Shown piece after piece: positions 1 to 8,682 of a DNA stretch of 64,000 nt. The DNA is taken from positions 1,171,501 through 1,235,500 of the forward strand of contig NZ_CP016757.1 of the NCBI RefSeq assembly GCF_001701045.1. Direction: 5' to 3'. Position numbers and translations under genes: made by a program. The stretch comes from Cloacibacillus porcorum. GTDB taxonomy: Bacteria; Synergistota; Synergistia; Synergistales; Synergistaceae. The notes under the pieces were generated by a model that did no database searches, was not told the DNA's origin, and saw only the letters and a list, made by a program, of their open reading frames with translations. Positions within the stretch are counted from its first letter, which is position 1; every line of letters starts with the position of its first letter.

Positions 1-542
1 GCAGCGCCTTCGGTGAGGAGCTTGACAGCCTCGCGGACGCGATCAGCTTCGGCGTCGCCCCCGCCTTCCTCATCTATAACGCCTATATCGGCGTCGAGAG
101 CGGGATATGGGGACCTCTGACTGCCTCCTTCTTCGCCCTCTGCGGCGTTCTGCGCCTTGCGCGCTTCAATGTCACCCACGTTCCGGCGGGTCCCTTCCAG
201 GGGCTGCCGATTCCGGCCGGCGGGCTGGCGCTCGCCTCGGTCGTCATCGCGCGCATACCGATCACGCCGCTCGTCGCGATGTCGGCGATGTGCTTCGTCG
301 GCGCGCTGATGGTGAGCTCCGTGCCCTACTGCAACGCGAAGAAGCTCAAGAAAACAAACGTCAGCCGCGCCAAACTCTACGGCCTTATGACGTTTATCGC
401 CCTTTGTTTCTTCATTTTGCGAGAAAAGGCTTTCCTTGCCGTGGCGGTAATGTATATAATAAGCGGGTTGGTGAAGTTTGACGGAGCGGAGTGGATAATG
501 CTCCACCCGGAGGATGAGCGTTCTGCTCACGAGAAAGACTAG
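1..542 (+). CDS. pssA: CDP-diacylglycerol--serine O-phosphatidyltransferase, 5' end outside window
   Basis: The reading frame is open from the window edge (first full codon at base 3) to the TAG at 540-542, giving the last 179 residues. The visible start, GEELDSLAD, is the G-x3-D-x3-D half of the CDP-alcohol phosphotransferase signature; the DG-x2-AR half lies outside the window. Several hydrophobic segments follow, as expected for this integral membrane enzyme, which joins serine to CDP-diacylglycerol to make phosphatidylserine, the precursor of phosphatidylethanolamine. The motif spacing fits PssA and also the related phosphatidylglycerophosphate synthase. I prefer PssA because of the segment LRLARFNV after the motif, a typical PssA feature. 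A terminator follows directly. Confidence 0.8.
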   Translation, partial: SAFGEELDSLADAISFGVAPAFLIYNAYIGVESGIWGPLTASFFALCGVLRLARFNVTHVPAGPFQGLPIPAGGLALASVVIARIPITPLVAMSAMCFVGALMVSSVPYCNAKKLKKTNVSRAKLYGLMTFIALCFFILREKAFLAVAVMYIISGLVKFDGAEWIMLHPEDERSAHEKD

Positions 543-572
543 ACGCTTATAACCTTTGTCTGGATATCATTC

Positions 573-606
573 TCCCGGCTTCGCCTCAGGCGGAGCCGGG
601 GTTTTT
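573..606 (+). terminator. Rho-independent terminator after pssA
   Basis: A GC-rich hairpin (CCCGGCTTCGCC, loop TCA, GGCGGAGCCGGG, one mismatch) is followed by a TTTTT run. It lies 30 bases past the pssA stop. Confidence 0.85.
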
Positions 607-708
607 AATAGCGCCGTGTCACGCGCCTTCTGGGCGTGGCGGCATTGGTGGTTTTGCTGGGTTCTAAACGGTAATGATTTTATCGTACGTTTATAAGGGG
701 GAAATCTG

Positions 709-2469
709 ATGAAAAAAATTATGACCGGCAACGAGGCGATCGCCCGCGGCGCCTGGGAGGCCGGGCTCCATGTGGCGGCGGCCTATCCTGGCACGCCGTC
801 GACGGAGATACTGGAAAATCTCTCCGAGTATAAGGATGTTTACTCGGAGTGGGCGACGAACGAAAAGGTCGCGCTCGAGGTGGCGGCGGGGGCTTCGATG
901 GCAGGCGCGCGCGCGCTGGCGACGATGAAGCACGTTGGGCTCAACGTGGCCGCGGACCCGCTCTTTACGCTCGCCTACACCGGCGTCAACGGCGGGCTCG
1001 TCGTAGTCTCGGCGGACGACCCGGGACTCTTCAGCTCACAGAACGAGCAGGACAACCGCTTCTACGCCTCGCACGCGAAGCTTGCCATGCTCGAACCCTC
1101 CGACAGCCAGGAGTGCCTCGACTTTATAAAAGAGGCCTTCGAGATATCGGAGAAGTTTGACACGCCGGTGCTCTTCCGCGTCAGCACCCGTATCTGCCAC
1201 AGCAAAACCCTCGTCAGTACGGGAGAGCGCACCGAGATCGCCGTGCGTCCCTATGAGAAAAACAGCGCGAAATATGTGATGGCTCCCGCCAACGCCAAAC
1301 GGCGCAAGTACCTGATGGAGGAGCGGATCGCCGAACTTAAGGCCTTCTCGGAGGCGACGCCGCTCAACCGTGTCGAACGCGGCGGCAGGGTAGGCATCAT
1401 CACGAGCGGTATCTCCTACAACCACGCGAAAGAGGTATTCGGAGAAGATGCCTCATATCTCAAGCTGGGCTTTACCTGGCCGCTGCCGGAGAATAAGATC
1501 CGTGATTTTGCCGCCTCCGTCGATACGATCTACGTCATCGAGGAGAACGAACCCTACATTGAAGACTTCGTGAAAGCTCTCGGCATCGCCTGCGTCGGCC
1601 GCGAGAAACTCCCCTGGGTCGACGAGCTGACGCCGGAGGTCATCCGCCGCGCCTTCTTCCCGGAAGCGGCCGAAAAGGGCGGCTACGCTATCGATGCGAA
1701 CATCCCGCCGCGTCCTCCCGTGCTCTGCGCGGGCTGCACGCACCGCGGCTTCTTCTACGAGGTCGGCAAGTATAAAGATATCGTCGTTACCGGCGATATC
1801 GGCTGCTACACGCTCGGTATGGTGCCGCCGCTCTCGGTGACCGACTCCGTCATCTGCATGGGCGCGGGCGTATCAGCGGGCATCGGCTTCCGCAAGGCCG
1901 TTGAGATAGCGGGGCGCATGGAAAAGGTCTTTGCCGTCATCGGCGACTCGACCTTCTTCCATTCGGGGATCACGGGGCTAATCGACGCGATCGTCAACAA
2001 GGCCCCCATCGTCATCAACATCCTTGACAACCGGATCACGGCGATGACCGGCCACCAGGAGAACCCCGGCACGGGGCGCACCCTGATGGGCGAACCGACG
2101 CATCAGGTGGACCTCAGGGCTCTCTGCGTCGCCTGCGGCGTGAAAGAAGAGAACGTCCGCCTCATCGACCCCTATGACCTCGCCGCGACGAGGGCGGCGG
2201 TGAAGGCGGGCTACAAGGCGACCGAACCCTTCGTCATCATCACCACCTCCCCCTGCGCGCTCATCAAAGAGGTCATCAAAAAACGCGCGAACATGAAATG
2301 CGTCGTCGACGAGGAAAAGTGCGTCAAGTGCAAGCTCTGCCTCAAGGCAGGCTGCCCCGCGGTCAATTTCCGCGGCGGGCGCGTCTACATCGACCGCGCG
2401 TCCTGCAACGGCTGCACGGTCTGTATGCAGATCTGCCCGAAGAAGGCCATCTCACGGGAGGGTGAATAA
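709..2469 (+). CDS. iorA: Indolepyruvate:ferredoxin oxidoreductase, alpha subunit
   Basis: 586 residues, the usual length for IorA. The enzyme oxidatively decarboxylates aryl pyruvates (from Trp, Phe and Tyr transamination) to aryl-acetyl-CoA, reducing ferredoxin; it acts in the cytoplasm during amino acid fermentation. Visible: an N-terminal pyrimidine-binding domain (AAYPGTPSTEI, EWATNEKVALE); a TPP-binding domain with CAGCTHRG near residue 344, GDIGCYTLG and GDSTFFHSG; and a C-terminal two-cluster ferredoxin domain with CVKCKLC and CNGCTVCMQICP. The start is preceded by AAGGGGG at good spacing. iorB follows after 2 bases. A ferredoxin-reducing step fits the hydrogenase and aldehyde:ferredoxin oxidoreductase in the same window. 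Confidence 0.95.
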   Translation: MKKIMTGNEAIARGAWEAGLHVAAAYPGTPSTEILENLSEYKDVYSEWATNEKVALEVAAGASMAGARALATMKHVGLNVAADPLFTLAYTGVNGGLVVVSADDPGLFSSQNEQDNRFYASHAKLAMLEPSDSQECLDFIKEAFEISEKFDTPVLFRVSTRICHSKTLVSTGERTEIAVRPYEKNSAKYVMAPANAKRRKYLMEERIAELKAFSEATPLNRVERGGRVGIITSGISYNHAKEVFGEDASYLKLGFTWPLPENKIRDFAASVDTIYVIEENEPYIEDFVKALGIACVGREKLPWVDELTPEVIRRAFFPEAAEKGGYAIDANIPPRPPVLCAGCTHRGFFYEVGKYKDIVVTGDIGCYTLGMVPPLSVTDSVICMGAGVSAGIGFRKAVEIAGRMEKVFAVIGDSTFFHSGITGLIDAIVNKAPIVINILDNRITAMTGHQENPGTGRTLMGEPTHQVDLRALCVACGVKEENVRLIDPYDLAATRAAVKAGYKATEPFVIITTSPCALIKEVIKKRANMKCVVDEEKCVKCKLCLKAGCPAVNFRGGRVYIDRASCNGCTVCMQICPKKAISREGE

Positions 2470-2471
2470 CG

Positions 2472-3110
2472 ATGAATAAAAACGATACTGCGAACGGCAT
2501 GGCCGCGGGCGCCGCGGAAAATACCGCCGGCGGCGAATGCCGCACCAAAAGCATCCTGCTTGTCGGCGTCGGCGGGCAGGGGACCATCCTCGCCTCGAAG
2601 ATCCTCTCCGAGGGGCTCGTCCGTAAGGGCTACGACGTAAAAATGTCCGAGATACACGGTATGAGCCAGCGCGGCGGCAGCGTTACGACGCATGTCCGCT
2701 ACGGCTCCAAGGTCGCCTCGCCCGTCGTACCCGAGGGGGAGGCCGACGTCCTCGTCGCCTTTGAGAAGGTCGAAGCGGCCCGTTGGCTCAAATACCTCAA
2801 AAAGGGCGGGACGCTCGTCGTCAACAACTTCGAGATATACTCGCTGCCCGTGCTCACGGGCGCGGCGGAGTACCCGGAGGGCGTAATCGAGAAGCTCAAA
2901 GCTGAGGTGCCGAACACCAAGAGCTTCAACGCCGGAGAGATCGCCGAGTCGCTGGGCAACATCAAGGCGCAGAACGTAGTGCTCCTCGGCGCGCTGGTGA
3001 AGGCGATGGGGCTTGAGGATCTCGACTGGCACGCTGTTCTCGCCGAGACTGTGCCGCCCAAACTGCTGGAACTTAATATCAGGGCTTTCGAGGCTGGGCT
3101 GGCCCAGTAG
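2472..3110 (+). CDS. iorB: Indolepyruvate:ferredoxin oxidoreductase, beta subunit
   Basis: 212 residues. The pyruvate:ferredoxin oxidoreductase gamma-type domain begins at about residue 27 (ILLVGVGGQGTILASKIL) and includes EIHGMSQRGGSVTTHVR, typical of IorB. It forms the heterodimer with IorA, encoded 2 bases upstream, so the two are co-translated. The first 25 residues are a low-complexity Ala/Gly/Asn-rich stretch that is longer than usual and may be dispensable; a shorter start is not obvious, because the next Met lies inside the conserved domain. A bidirectional terminator follows. Confidence 0.94.
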   Translation: MNKNDTANGMAAGAAENTAGGECRTKSILLVGVGGQGTILASKILSEGLVRKGYDVKMSEIHGMSQRGGSVTTHVRYGSKVASPVVPEGEADVLVAFEKVEAARWLKYLKKGGTLVVNNFEIYSLPVLTGAAEYPEGVIEKLKAEVPNTKSFNAGEIAESLGNIKAQNVVLLGALVKAMGLEDLDWHAVLAETVPPKLLELNIRAFEAGLAQ

Positions 3111-3150
3111 ACCGGACAGAACCGCTCTGACAGCACTTCGCATAATATAT

Positions 3151-3190
3151 AAAAGAGTCCGTGCGCGGCTGCCGCGCACGGACTCTTTTT
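3151..3190. terminator. Bidirectional terminator between convergent genes
   Basis: A long near-perfect stem (AAAAGAGTCCGTGCGCGG pairing with CCGCGCACGGACTCTTTT) has A-rich and T-rich flanks, so it can stop iorB on the plus strand and the secreted-protein gene on the minus strand. Confidence 0.9.
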
Positions 3191-3221
3191 CGTCCCTTAT
3201 ATTTGCCTCTGCTTCAGCGGT

Positions 3222-4979
3222 TTACCACTTAAGCTCCGTCTCCGTCACCTCGCCGTCGCCCCAGGTGACCGTGAGCAGCAGCTTGCCGGTCTTGGCGCTC
3301 AGCTTGCCGTTGTTCTGCATCAGCAGCTGATAGCTCTTGGTGCCGTTCACGCTGAGCTTGACCGTGCCGTTCGCCGCGTTGAGGAACTTGTTTCCCTCGC
3401 GCACGCCGAGCAGCCATCTGCCGTTGTTGGAGGCCAGCGTATCCCAGCCCGCGCCGCTGCTGTCCGCGAGCACCATTGCCTTGATGACGCCCTTGCCGGT
3501 GGCCTTGACCGTCAGCGCCATGTCCTTCGCGCCGTTCGCGCCCTTCTTCTTATTCTTGCCCACAAGGTCTACCGCTACCGATGCCGGTTTTGTGGATACG
3601 AAGACCACCGAGCGGTCGGCCTTTGACACGGCGCTCTCGTTCTTATCCTTGGCCGCGGAGGCCGTCTTGGCGGATACACCCTCCATCAGGCGTCCGTCGT
3701 CAAAGACGATGGTGGTCTTGTAGGGGCCGGTATTCTGGTCCTTCTCCTCGTCAAAGGCGATATGGAACTCCTCCGTGCCGTTTATATCGATCGCCACGGA
3801 GCCGTCGGCCTTATTCAGCCGCTTTCCTTCGGGAGTCAGCACCACCGCGAGATAGCTCTTGCTGCCGGGTACGGTGTCCCACAGCTGGTTGTTTTTGAGG
3901 TTGGCGACGCGGACGCCGGTTATCCTGCCCTTGGCGTTCACCGAGACCTTGACGAAGCTGTCGGGATTCATGTTGGATTCAAACTTCTTGCTCTGCCCGA
4001 CGAAGTCGTATTTGCTGGCGCCCTTATATTCAACTTCGACTGAATCGGCGGCGACGGCCTTCTTGCCCTCGGTGGCCTTCATCTCCAGCATCCTGCCGTC
4101 GGAGAGCGTCACCATTATCTTTGCCGCCGTCTTGGGCTTTTCAAGTAGGCCCTGCTTATCGTCCACAAAGACCATCGCGCGGACGTCGCCGCCGAAGGAG
4201 AGGCTGCCGTCCGTCTTATTGAGGATATTGCTCGACTCGTCGATGACTACCGCAAGCGGCGCCTTGCTGCTGGGGACCGTATCCCATTCCGTTCTCTGAG
4301 CGCCGTTTTCGGCTACGATCTTGATACCCTTCACCTGCACGCCCTGCGAAAGCTTGAAGTGCGCGTCAAAACGGTAGTCGTTGCGGCCGTTGGCGCCGAC
4401 AGATTTTTTCTCTCCCGCGAAGTCCTGCTCCGAGAGCCCGCGGCTTTCAAAGAGGGATACCTCGTCCTTCTTAGACTCGCCGCTCTTTGGCTCCTCGGCC
4501 TTTGCCGCGCCTACCGCCTTTACCGAGGTGGCTGCGCCGGTCTCGGCCTTGTCGATGAGCGTCGCCGTGGCCGTAAAGTCCGAATCCTTCGGTATCGCGC
4601 CGGCGGCGTCGTTGATTATCAGCGTAAACTGGGCGGCGAGGATGACGGGCGTTATCGTCATTCTTCCCGTCTTATTGAGCGTCTCTCCCTTGGAATTTTT
4701 GACCAGCAGCAGGTTCTTCGTATCGGAGGTGCTCCACACGACGCCGGTGGTGTCGTTTTTGAGCGATATCTCCCTTATGGCCTGAGCGCCGGTCACCGTA
4801 AGAGTGAAGACCGCGTCCGGCTTGCCGTCGGGCGCCGCCGTGCCGGCCCCCATGAGGTCTTCGTTCGCCCCGTTAAATACAAGCGATTCCGCCTTCAGCG
4901 TGACGTCCGCGTAAGAGGCGGTACAGACTGAGAATATGGCGGCTATAACAGCTGTCAATAATATGATGGATCTTCTCAT
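3222..4979 (-). CDS. Secreted protein with four WDT-type repeats, function unknown
   Basis: 585 residues from ATG at 4979, which sits 7-8 bases after AAGGAG; a longer GTG start at 4991 overlaps that ribosome site and is unlikely. A signal peptide is clear (MRRSIILLTAVIAAIFSVCTA, cleavage probably after SYA), so the protein is exported. Four units of about 110-150 residues share a core: W(D/S)T, then 6-9 residues, L-x-V, then a variable strand and LN-(K/A)-x-x-G. Cores seen: VWSTSDTKNLLLV, EWDTVPSSKAPLAVV, LWDTVPGSKSYLAVV, GWDTLASNNGRWLLGV. Lys/Ala/Gly/Ser-rich linkers join them. I do not recognise the family; it looks like a beta-rich extracellular repeat. It stands alone between convergent iorB and a divergent gene. 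Confidence 0.8.
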   Translation of the reverse strand: MRRSIILLTAVIAAIFSVCTASYADVTLKAESLVFNGANEDLMGAGTAAPDGKPDAVFTLTVTGAQAIREISLKNDTTGVVWSTSDTKNLLLVKNSKGETLNKTGRMTITPVILAAQFTLIINDAAGAIPKDSDFTATATLIDKAETGAATSVKAVGAAKAEEPKSGESKKDEVSLFESRGLSEQDFAGEKKSVGANGRNDYRFDAHFKLSQGVQVKGIKIVAENGAQRTEWDTVPSSKAPLAVVIDESSNILNKTDGSLSFGGDVRAMVFVDDKQGLLEKPKTAAKIMVTLSDGRMLEMKATEGKKAVAADSVEVEYKGASKYDFVGQSKKFESNMNPDSFVKVSVNAKGRITGVRVANLKNNQLWDTVPGSKSYLAVVLTPEGKRLNKADGSVAIDINGTEEFHIAFDEEKDQNTGPYKTTIVFDDGRLMEGVSAKTASAAKDKNESAVSKADRSVVFVSTKPASVAVDLVGKNKKKGANGAKDMALTVKATGKGVIKAMVLADSSGAGWDTLASNNGRWLLGVREGNKFLNAANGTVKLSVNGTKSYQLLMQNNGKLSAKTGKLLLTVTWGDGEVTETELKW

Positions 4980-5284
4980 CGTAAATAGCACTCCTTGGAT
5001 TGATGTATTTATATTAGCAATATTTTATAACAAATATTTGCATTTACCAGATTAATAGAGAGTTTTTACGCATAAATCAGTATAAAAACTGATTAAAGTA
5101 TATTTGAGAATTCATATTTAACCGCAGCGTAAAGAAAAACACATCCGCCGCTGGGCGGCGCGGTACGGAGACGGCCGGATGATATCGCCGGCGCGGCGCA
5201 GGCGGCGAAAGCGCGCCTGTCTGGCAGGATGGCGCGGAGAATTTCTTCGCGCCGCCTTGCCGCCGTAGGCCGCGGGCGGAGTTT
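4980..5284. other. Intergenic region between divergent genes
   Basis: The left half (4990-5100) is AT-rich and should hold the promoter of the minus-strand secreted protein; TATAAA-like and TATATT-like boxes are present but no clear -35 box. The right half (5110-5280) is GC-rich and codes for nothing recognisable in any frame. Confidence 0.4.
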
Positions 5285-5293
5285 TGTTATAAA
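5285..5293 (+). promoter_or_regulatory. Extended -10 promoter (TGTTATAAA)
   Basis: TG-n-TATAAA lies 32 bases upstream of the LarC-like gene with no -35 match at the normal distance. The same string, TTGTTATAAAATAG, appears in front of pheA at 34511, supporting it as a real promoter type in this genome. Confidence 0.55.
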
Positions 5294-5324
5294 ATAGAGG
5301 CGGAGAACAAAGGAGTGATCGATC

Positions 5325-5978
5325 ATGGACGGCGGCACCATAAGCGGCGAGGTCTTTGAGATCTGCGCCAATATCGACGACATGACGGGGGAGGACCTCG
5401 GCGCGGCGATGGAGATACTGCTTGGCGAAGGGGCGCTCGACGTCTGGTTTGAGGCGATACAGATGAAGAAAAACCGTCCTGCCGTCAAACTGTCGCTGCT
5501 GGCCGCTCCCGGCGACGAGGCACGGCTCGCGGAGGCGGTGCTGCGCCATACTACTACGCTCGGCGTGCGTATGAATCGCTGTTCCCGCGTAATGCTGGCG
5601 CGCGTGTCCGAGACGGTAGAGACGGAATATGGCGGCGTGCGGATCAAGCGGGGGCTGCTAGGCGGCGAGGTCGTCAAAGAGATGCCCGAATACGAGGACG
5701 TGCGGCGTATCGCCCGGGAGAACGGACAGCCGCTCTCCGCCGTGCGCGCGATGATCGCCGGCGGCTCGGGAGAGGCAAAGCGGCGCTTCCGCCACTACAA
5801 GGGCGGCGAATACGAATACCTTGGCACGGCGCGCCACTCGGAGACGGAGGAGGAGCTTGTCCTCTACCGTCCGCTTTATAACGACAGCGGCCTCTGGGTG
5901 CGTCCGAAAACGATGTTCTTTGAGAACGTGACCGTCGAGGGGAAGAGCGTTCCCCGTTTTGAGGAGATAAAAGATTAA
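5325..5978 (+). CDS. LarC C-terminal (LarC2) domain fused to DUF1653
   Basis: 217 residues. Residues 1 to about 140 match the C-terminal half of LarC, the cyclometallase that puts nickel into the lactate-racemase cofactor: ICANIDDMTGEDLG, GALDVWFEAIQMKKNRP and RHTTTLGVR. The LarC1 half is absent here and none lies next to it. Residues 148-217 form a DUF1653 domain: HYKGGEYEYLGTARHSETEE and LWVRPKTMFFE. I know of no standard protein with these two joined. The start has AAGGAG 9 bases upstream. The sirtuin gene follows after about 20 bases, so they are probably co-transcribed. The role is unknown; metal handling is only an inference from the first domain. Confidence 0.85.
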   Translation: MDGGTISGEVFEICANIDDMTGEDLGAAMEILLGEGALDVWFEAIQMKKNRPAVKLSLLAAPGDEARLAEAVLRHTTTLGVRMNRCSRVMLARVSETVETEYGGVRIKRGLLGGEVVKEMPEYEDVRRIARENGQPLSAVRAMIAGGSGEAKRRFRHYKGGEYEYLGTARHSETEEELVLYRPLYNDSGLWVRPKTMFFENVTVEGKSVPRFEEIKD

Positions 5979-5998
5979 CAGAGGGAGGGATCTGTGTG

Positions 5999-6724
5999 AT
6001 GAGCTTTGAAGAAGAGGCGAAAGGGCTGGCGCGGCTTGTGAAGGCGGGCGGCGTCACCATCTTCAGCGGCGCGGGGCTCAGCACCGAGTCGGGACTGCAG
6101 GATTTCCGTTCCAGGGACGGGATATGGGCCCACGCTGACCCGACGCGGCTGGCCTCGATCGAGGCGCTGGAAGACAACTACGACGAATTTCTTGAATTCT
6201 ACAAGGCGCGGCTCTACGTGCCGGAGGAGATCCAGCCGAATATCGGCCATGAGATTGTCGCCAAATGGGAAAAAGAGGGATATGTCGAGGGCGTGATAAC
6301 GCAGAACGTCGACCGGCTGCATCAGAAGGCCGGTTCCGTGAACGTCTGGGAGCTGCACGGCAGCCTCGAACCAGTACGCTGCCACCGCTGCGGACGCGAG
6401 GGTACGACGGCGGACTTCCTTGCCGGAAAACCCTGCTCATACTGCGGAGGACGCCTGCGTCCGAGCGTCGTCCTCTTTGGTGAAATGCTCCCGCAGAGGC
6501 CCCTTGAGGCGGCGGACGAACTCAGCGACAGATGTAAAACTTTTATCGTGCTCGGCTCATCGCTCGTCGTCTCGCCGGCGAACTACTTCCCGAGACAGGC
6601 TAAGAGCCGCGGCGCGAACCTTGTGATCGTCAACCGCGACCCAACGCCGCTTGACGGTATCGCCGACCTCGTGGTGCAGGAGGGTATCGGCGCCTTCCTC
6701 AGCGAGACGGAAAAATATATGTAG
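5999..6724 (+). CDS. cobB: NAD-dependent protein deacylase, sirtuin family
   Basis: 241 residues. Sirtuins remove acetyl or other acyl groups from lysines using NAD. All key motifs are visible: GAGLSTESGLQDFRSRDGIW near residue 24, QNVDRLHQKAG, the catalytic His in ELHGS, two zinc CxxC pairs (CHRCG, CSYCGG), PSVVLFGE, GSSLVVSPAN and VNRDPTP. The length is normal. Two starts are possible, GTG 5996 and ATG 5999; the ATG lies 10 bases from GGAGG and is used here. It follows the LarC2-DUF1653 gene closely in one probable operon. Confidence 0.93.
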   Translation: MSFEEEAKGLARLVKAGGVTIFSGAGLSTESGLQDFRSRDGIWAHADPTRLASIEALEDNYDEFLEFYKARLYVPEEIQPNIGHEIVAKWEKEGYVEGVITQNVDRLHQKAGSVNVWELHGSLEPVRCHRCGREGTTADFLAGKPCSYCGGRLRPSVVLFGEMLPQRPLEAADELSDRCKTFIVLGSSLVVSPANYFPRQAKSRGANLVIVNRDPTPLDGIADLVVQEGIGAFLSETEKYM

Positions 6725-6763
6725 CGGAGCCTTTACAGTCCACGCGAAAAAATAATTAAATTG

Positions 6764-6801
6764 GGCAGAGGCGTCACGACGGCAGTCGTGACGCCTCTGC
6801 C
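6764..6801. repeat. 17-bp perfect inverted repeat
   Basis: GGCAGAGGCGTCACGAC, loop GGCA, then its exact complement. The plus strand has no T-run after it, whereas the minus strand reads into AATTTAATTATTTTTT. It may end cobB transcription weakly or act as a minus-strand terminator. Confidence 0.7.
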
Positions 6802-6837
6802 AGTCTTCGCCGCTGAATACCAACCCGGAAAATAGGC

Positions 6838-6866
6838 TTGTAAAAAGTCCCATTCCGTACTATAAT
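6838..6866 (+). promoter_or_regulatory. Sigma-70 promoter of the marR-MATE operon
   Basis: TTGTAA at 6838-6843, a 17-base spacer, and TATAAT at 6861-6866. Transcription should begin near 6873, about 34 bases before the marR ATG. Confidence 0.8.
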
Positions 6867-6878
6867 GCCAACGGTCTG

Positions 6879-6894
6879 AAATTGGACTAAATTT
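6879..6894. promoter_or_regulatory. Possible MarR operator
   Basis: An inverted repeat, AAATT-GGACTA-AATTT, lies just past the predicted transcription start. Autoregulation by the adjacent MarR protein is inferred from its position. Confidence 0.3.
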
Positions 6895-6906
6895 GGAGGT
6901 GCGGTG

Positions 6907-7356
6907 ATGTACGGAAAAATCCCCGACGCGGAGCTGCGGCGGTTTTACTCGCTGTGGCGCGATATGACCGTTATTTACGAGGAGTGGTCGAAGGCGCACG
7001 GAATCGGCGGCAGCGCGGTGCTGGTGCTCCATTCGCTCTACTATGACCGGGACGGATGTACTCAAAGGATGATCTGCGACAGGTGGCTCTTTCCCAAGCA
7101 GACGGTCAATACGATACTGAAGGATTTCGAGCGGCGCGGGCTGATAGAGTTTTCTCACCTGAAGTCGGACCGGAGGAATAAGCTGATACACCTTACGCCG
7201 GAGGGCGAGGCGCTGGCCGCCGCCATCATCCCCGAACTCCTGGAGCTGGAGCTGCATGTGATGGAGAGAATGGGAGCGGCCGGACGCGCCGGTCTGATTG
7301 ACGGTATGGCCCGTTTTGCCGCGTATTTCCGCGAGGGGCTGCCGGAGAAAAGATGA
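6907..7356 (+). CDS. MarR-family transcriptional regulator
   Basis: 149 residues from ATG 6907 (GGAGGT 6 bases upstream; GTG at 6904 is the alternative). The winged helix is seen at about 52-105: CTQRMICDRWLFPKQTVNTILKD as the helix-turn-helix, then ERRGLIEF and SDRRNKLIHLTPEG as the wing. Long helices at both ends would form the dimer. Its last four bases (ATGA) overlap the MATE start, so the pair is translationally coupled. In such pairs the MarR protein usually represses the exporter and is released by the exported compound. Confidence 0.9.
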   Translation: MYGKIPDAELRRFYSLWRDMTVIYEEWSKAHGIGGSAVLVLHSLYYDRDGCTQRMICDRWLFPKQTVNTILKDFERRGLIEFSHLKSDRRNKLIHLTPEGEALAAAIIPELLELELHVMERMGAAGRAGLIDGMARFAAYFREGLPEKR

Positions 7357-8660
7357 AGAACGCCAGAGAATTTTTTTCTTATGTGCTGCCCTCTCTCGCG
7401 GCCTTCGCCCTATCCGGCGTCTACGCCGTAGTAGACGGCTTTTTTGTCGGCAACAGCATCGGCGACGCGGGGCTAGCGGCGATCAACTTCGCTTTCCCCG
7501 TCACCGCGCTTTTGCAGGCCGCGGGCACGGGAATCGGCATGGGCGGCGCGATCCGCTTCGCCATCTGCGGCGCTCAGGGGGACGCCGAGGGGGAGCGGCA
7601 CTATTTCAGCTCCGCGCTCCTTCTGCTGCTGCTCTGCGGCGCGCTGCTCTCCCTCATCTTTTTTGTCCTGGCCGGGCCGCTGCTCGAGGCTCTCGGCGCG
7701 GAGGGGGCGACGCTCACGCTCGGCATGGAATATCTGATATTTATCGCCGCGGGCGCTCTGTTCCAGGTCTTTGGAACGGGGCTTATCCCGCTGATAAGGA
7801 ATATGGGCGGTTCTCTTTGTGCGATGTTCGCCATGTCCGCCGGTTTTATCGCCAATATCATCCTGGACTGGCTCTTTATCATGGTCTTTGGCTGGGGCAT
7901 GGCGGGCGCGGCGGCGGCTACGGTGATCGGTCAGGCGGTGACGGCGCTTGGCGCGGTCCTCTATTTTGCCGCAAAGAGATATCCGCTCTCCCTTCCCCCG
8001 GCGCGGCGCATATTGCATCTGTTCTCGGCGATATTGAAGATATCCCTTGCGCCATTCGGAATAACCTTTTCTCCCATGATCGGGATGATCCTCATGAACC
8101 GCTTCGCCGTCCTCTACGGCGGGGAGGGGGCGGTCGCCTGCTACGCCTGCGTAGGATATATAGTTACCATCGTCTATCTGCTGCTGCAGGGGATAGGCGA
8201 CGGCTGCCAGCCGATGATCAGCCGCTACTACGGCAGGGGGCGGCGGGCCGATATGAAACGCACCTGCCGGCTGGCCTATGCGACCGCGGGGGCGCTCAGC
8301 CTCTTATCAGTCTGCCTTCTCTTTCTGACGCGCTGGCGGATAGGCGGCCTCTTCGGAGCGTCGCCGCCGGTGAGCCTCGGCGTTGGCGAGACGCTGCCGC
8401 TCTTTCTCGCCGGAGTCCTCTTTCTGGCCTATACCCGTATCACCGCCGCCGGTTTTTACGCGACGGATGAGAGCCTGCTCTCATATATCCTCGTCTACGC
8501 CGAGCCGCTCCTTCTGCTGGTGTTCCTGTTGCTGCTGCCCGCCTTTCTCGGACTGACCGGCGTCTGGCTCGCGATGCCTGCCTCGCAGATGACGACGGCT
8601 CTGATTGCCGCCGCCGTGAAACGAAGGGCGGATTCGCCGAACGCCTGCCGCGTGGGATAA
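7353..8660 (+). CDS. MATE-family efflux transporter
   Basis: 435 residues, twelve hydrophobic segments in two halves, the normal MATE size. Typical features: an N-terminal segment with VYAVVDGFFVGNSIGDAGLAA and a first-half loop with GGSLCAM. MATE carriers export cationic drugs or metabolites using sodium or protons across the cytoplasmic membrane. It overlaps marR by 4 bases. The substrate cannot be told from sequence. Confidence 0.92.
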   Translation: MKNAREFFSYVLPSLAAFALSGVYAVVDGFFVGNSIGDAGLAAINFAFPVTALLQAAGTGIGMGGAIRFAICGAQGDAEGERHYFSSALLLLLLCGALLSLIFFVLAGPLLEALGAEGATLTLGMEYLIFIAAGALFQVFGTGLIPLIRNMGGSLCAMFAMSAGFIANIILDWLFIMVFGWGMAGAAAATVIGQAVTALGAVLYFAAKRYPLSLPPARRILHLFSAILKISLAPFGITFSPMIGMILMNRFAVLYGGEGAVACYACVGYIVTIVYLLLQGIGDGCQPMISRYYGRGRRADMKRTCRLAYATAGALSLLSVCLLFLTRWRIGGLFGASPPVSLGVGETLPLFLAGVLFLAYTRITAAGFYATDESLLSYILVYAEPLLLLVFLLLLPAFLGLTGVWLAMPASQMTTALIAAAVKRRADSPNACRVG

Positions 8661-8682
8661 AGGGGCGCGCCGTATACAAAAA

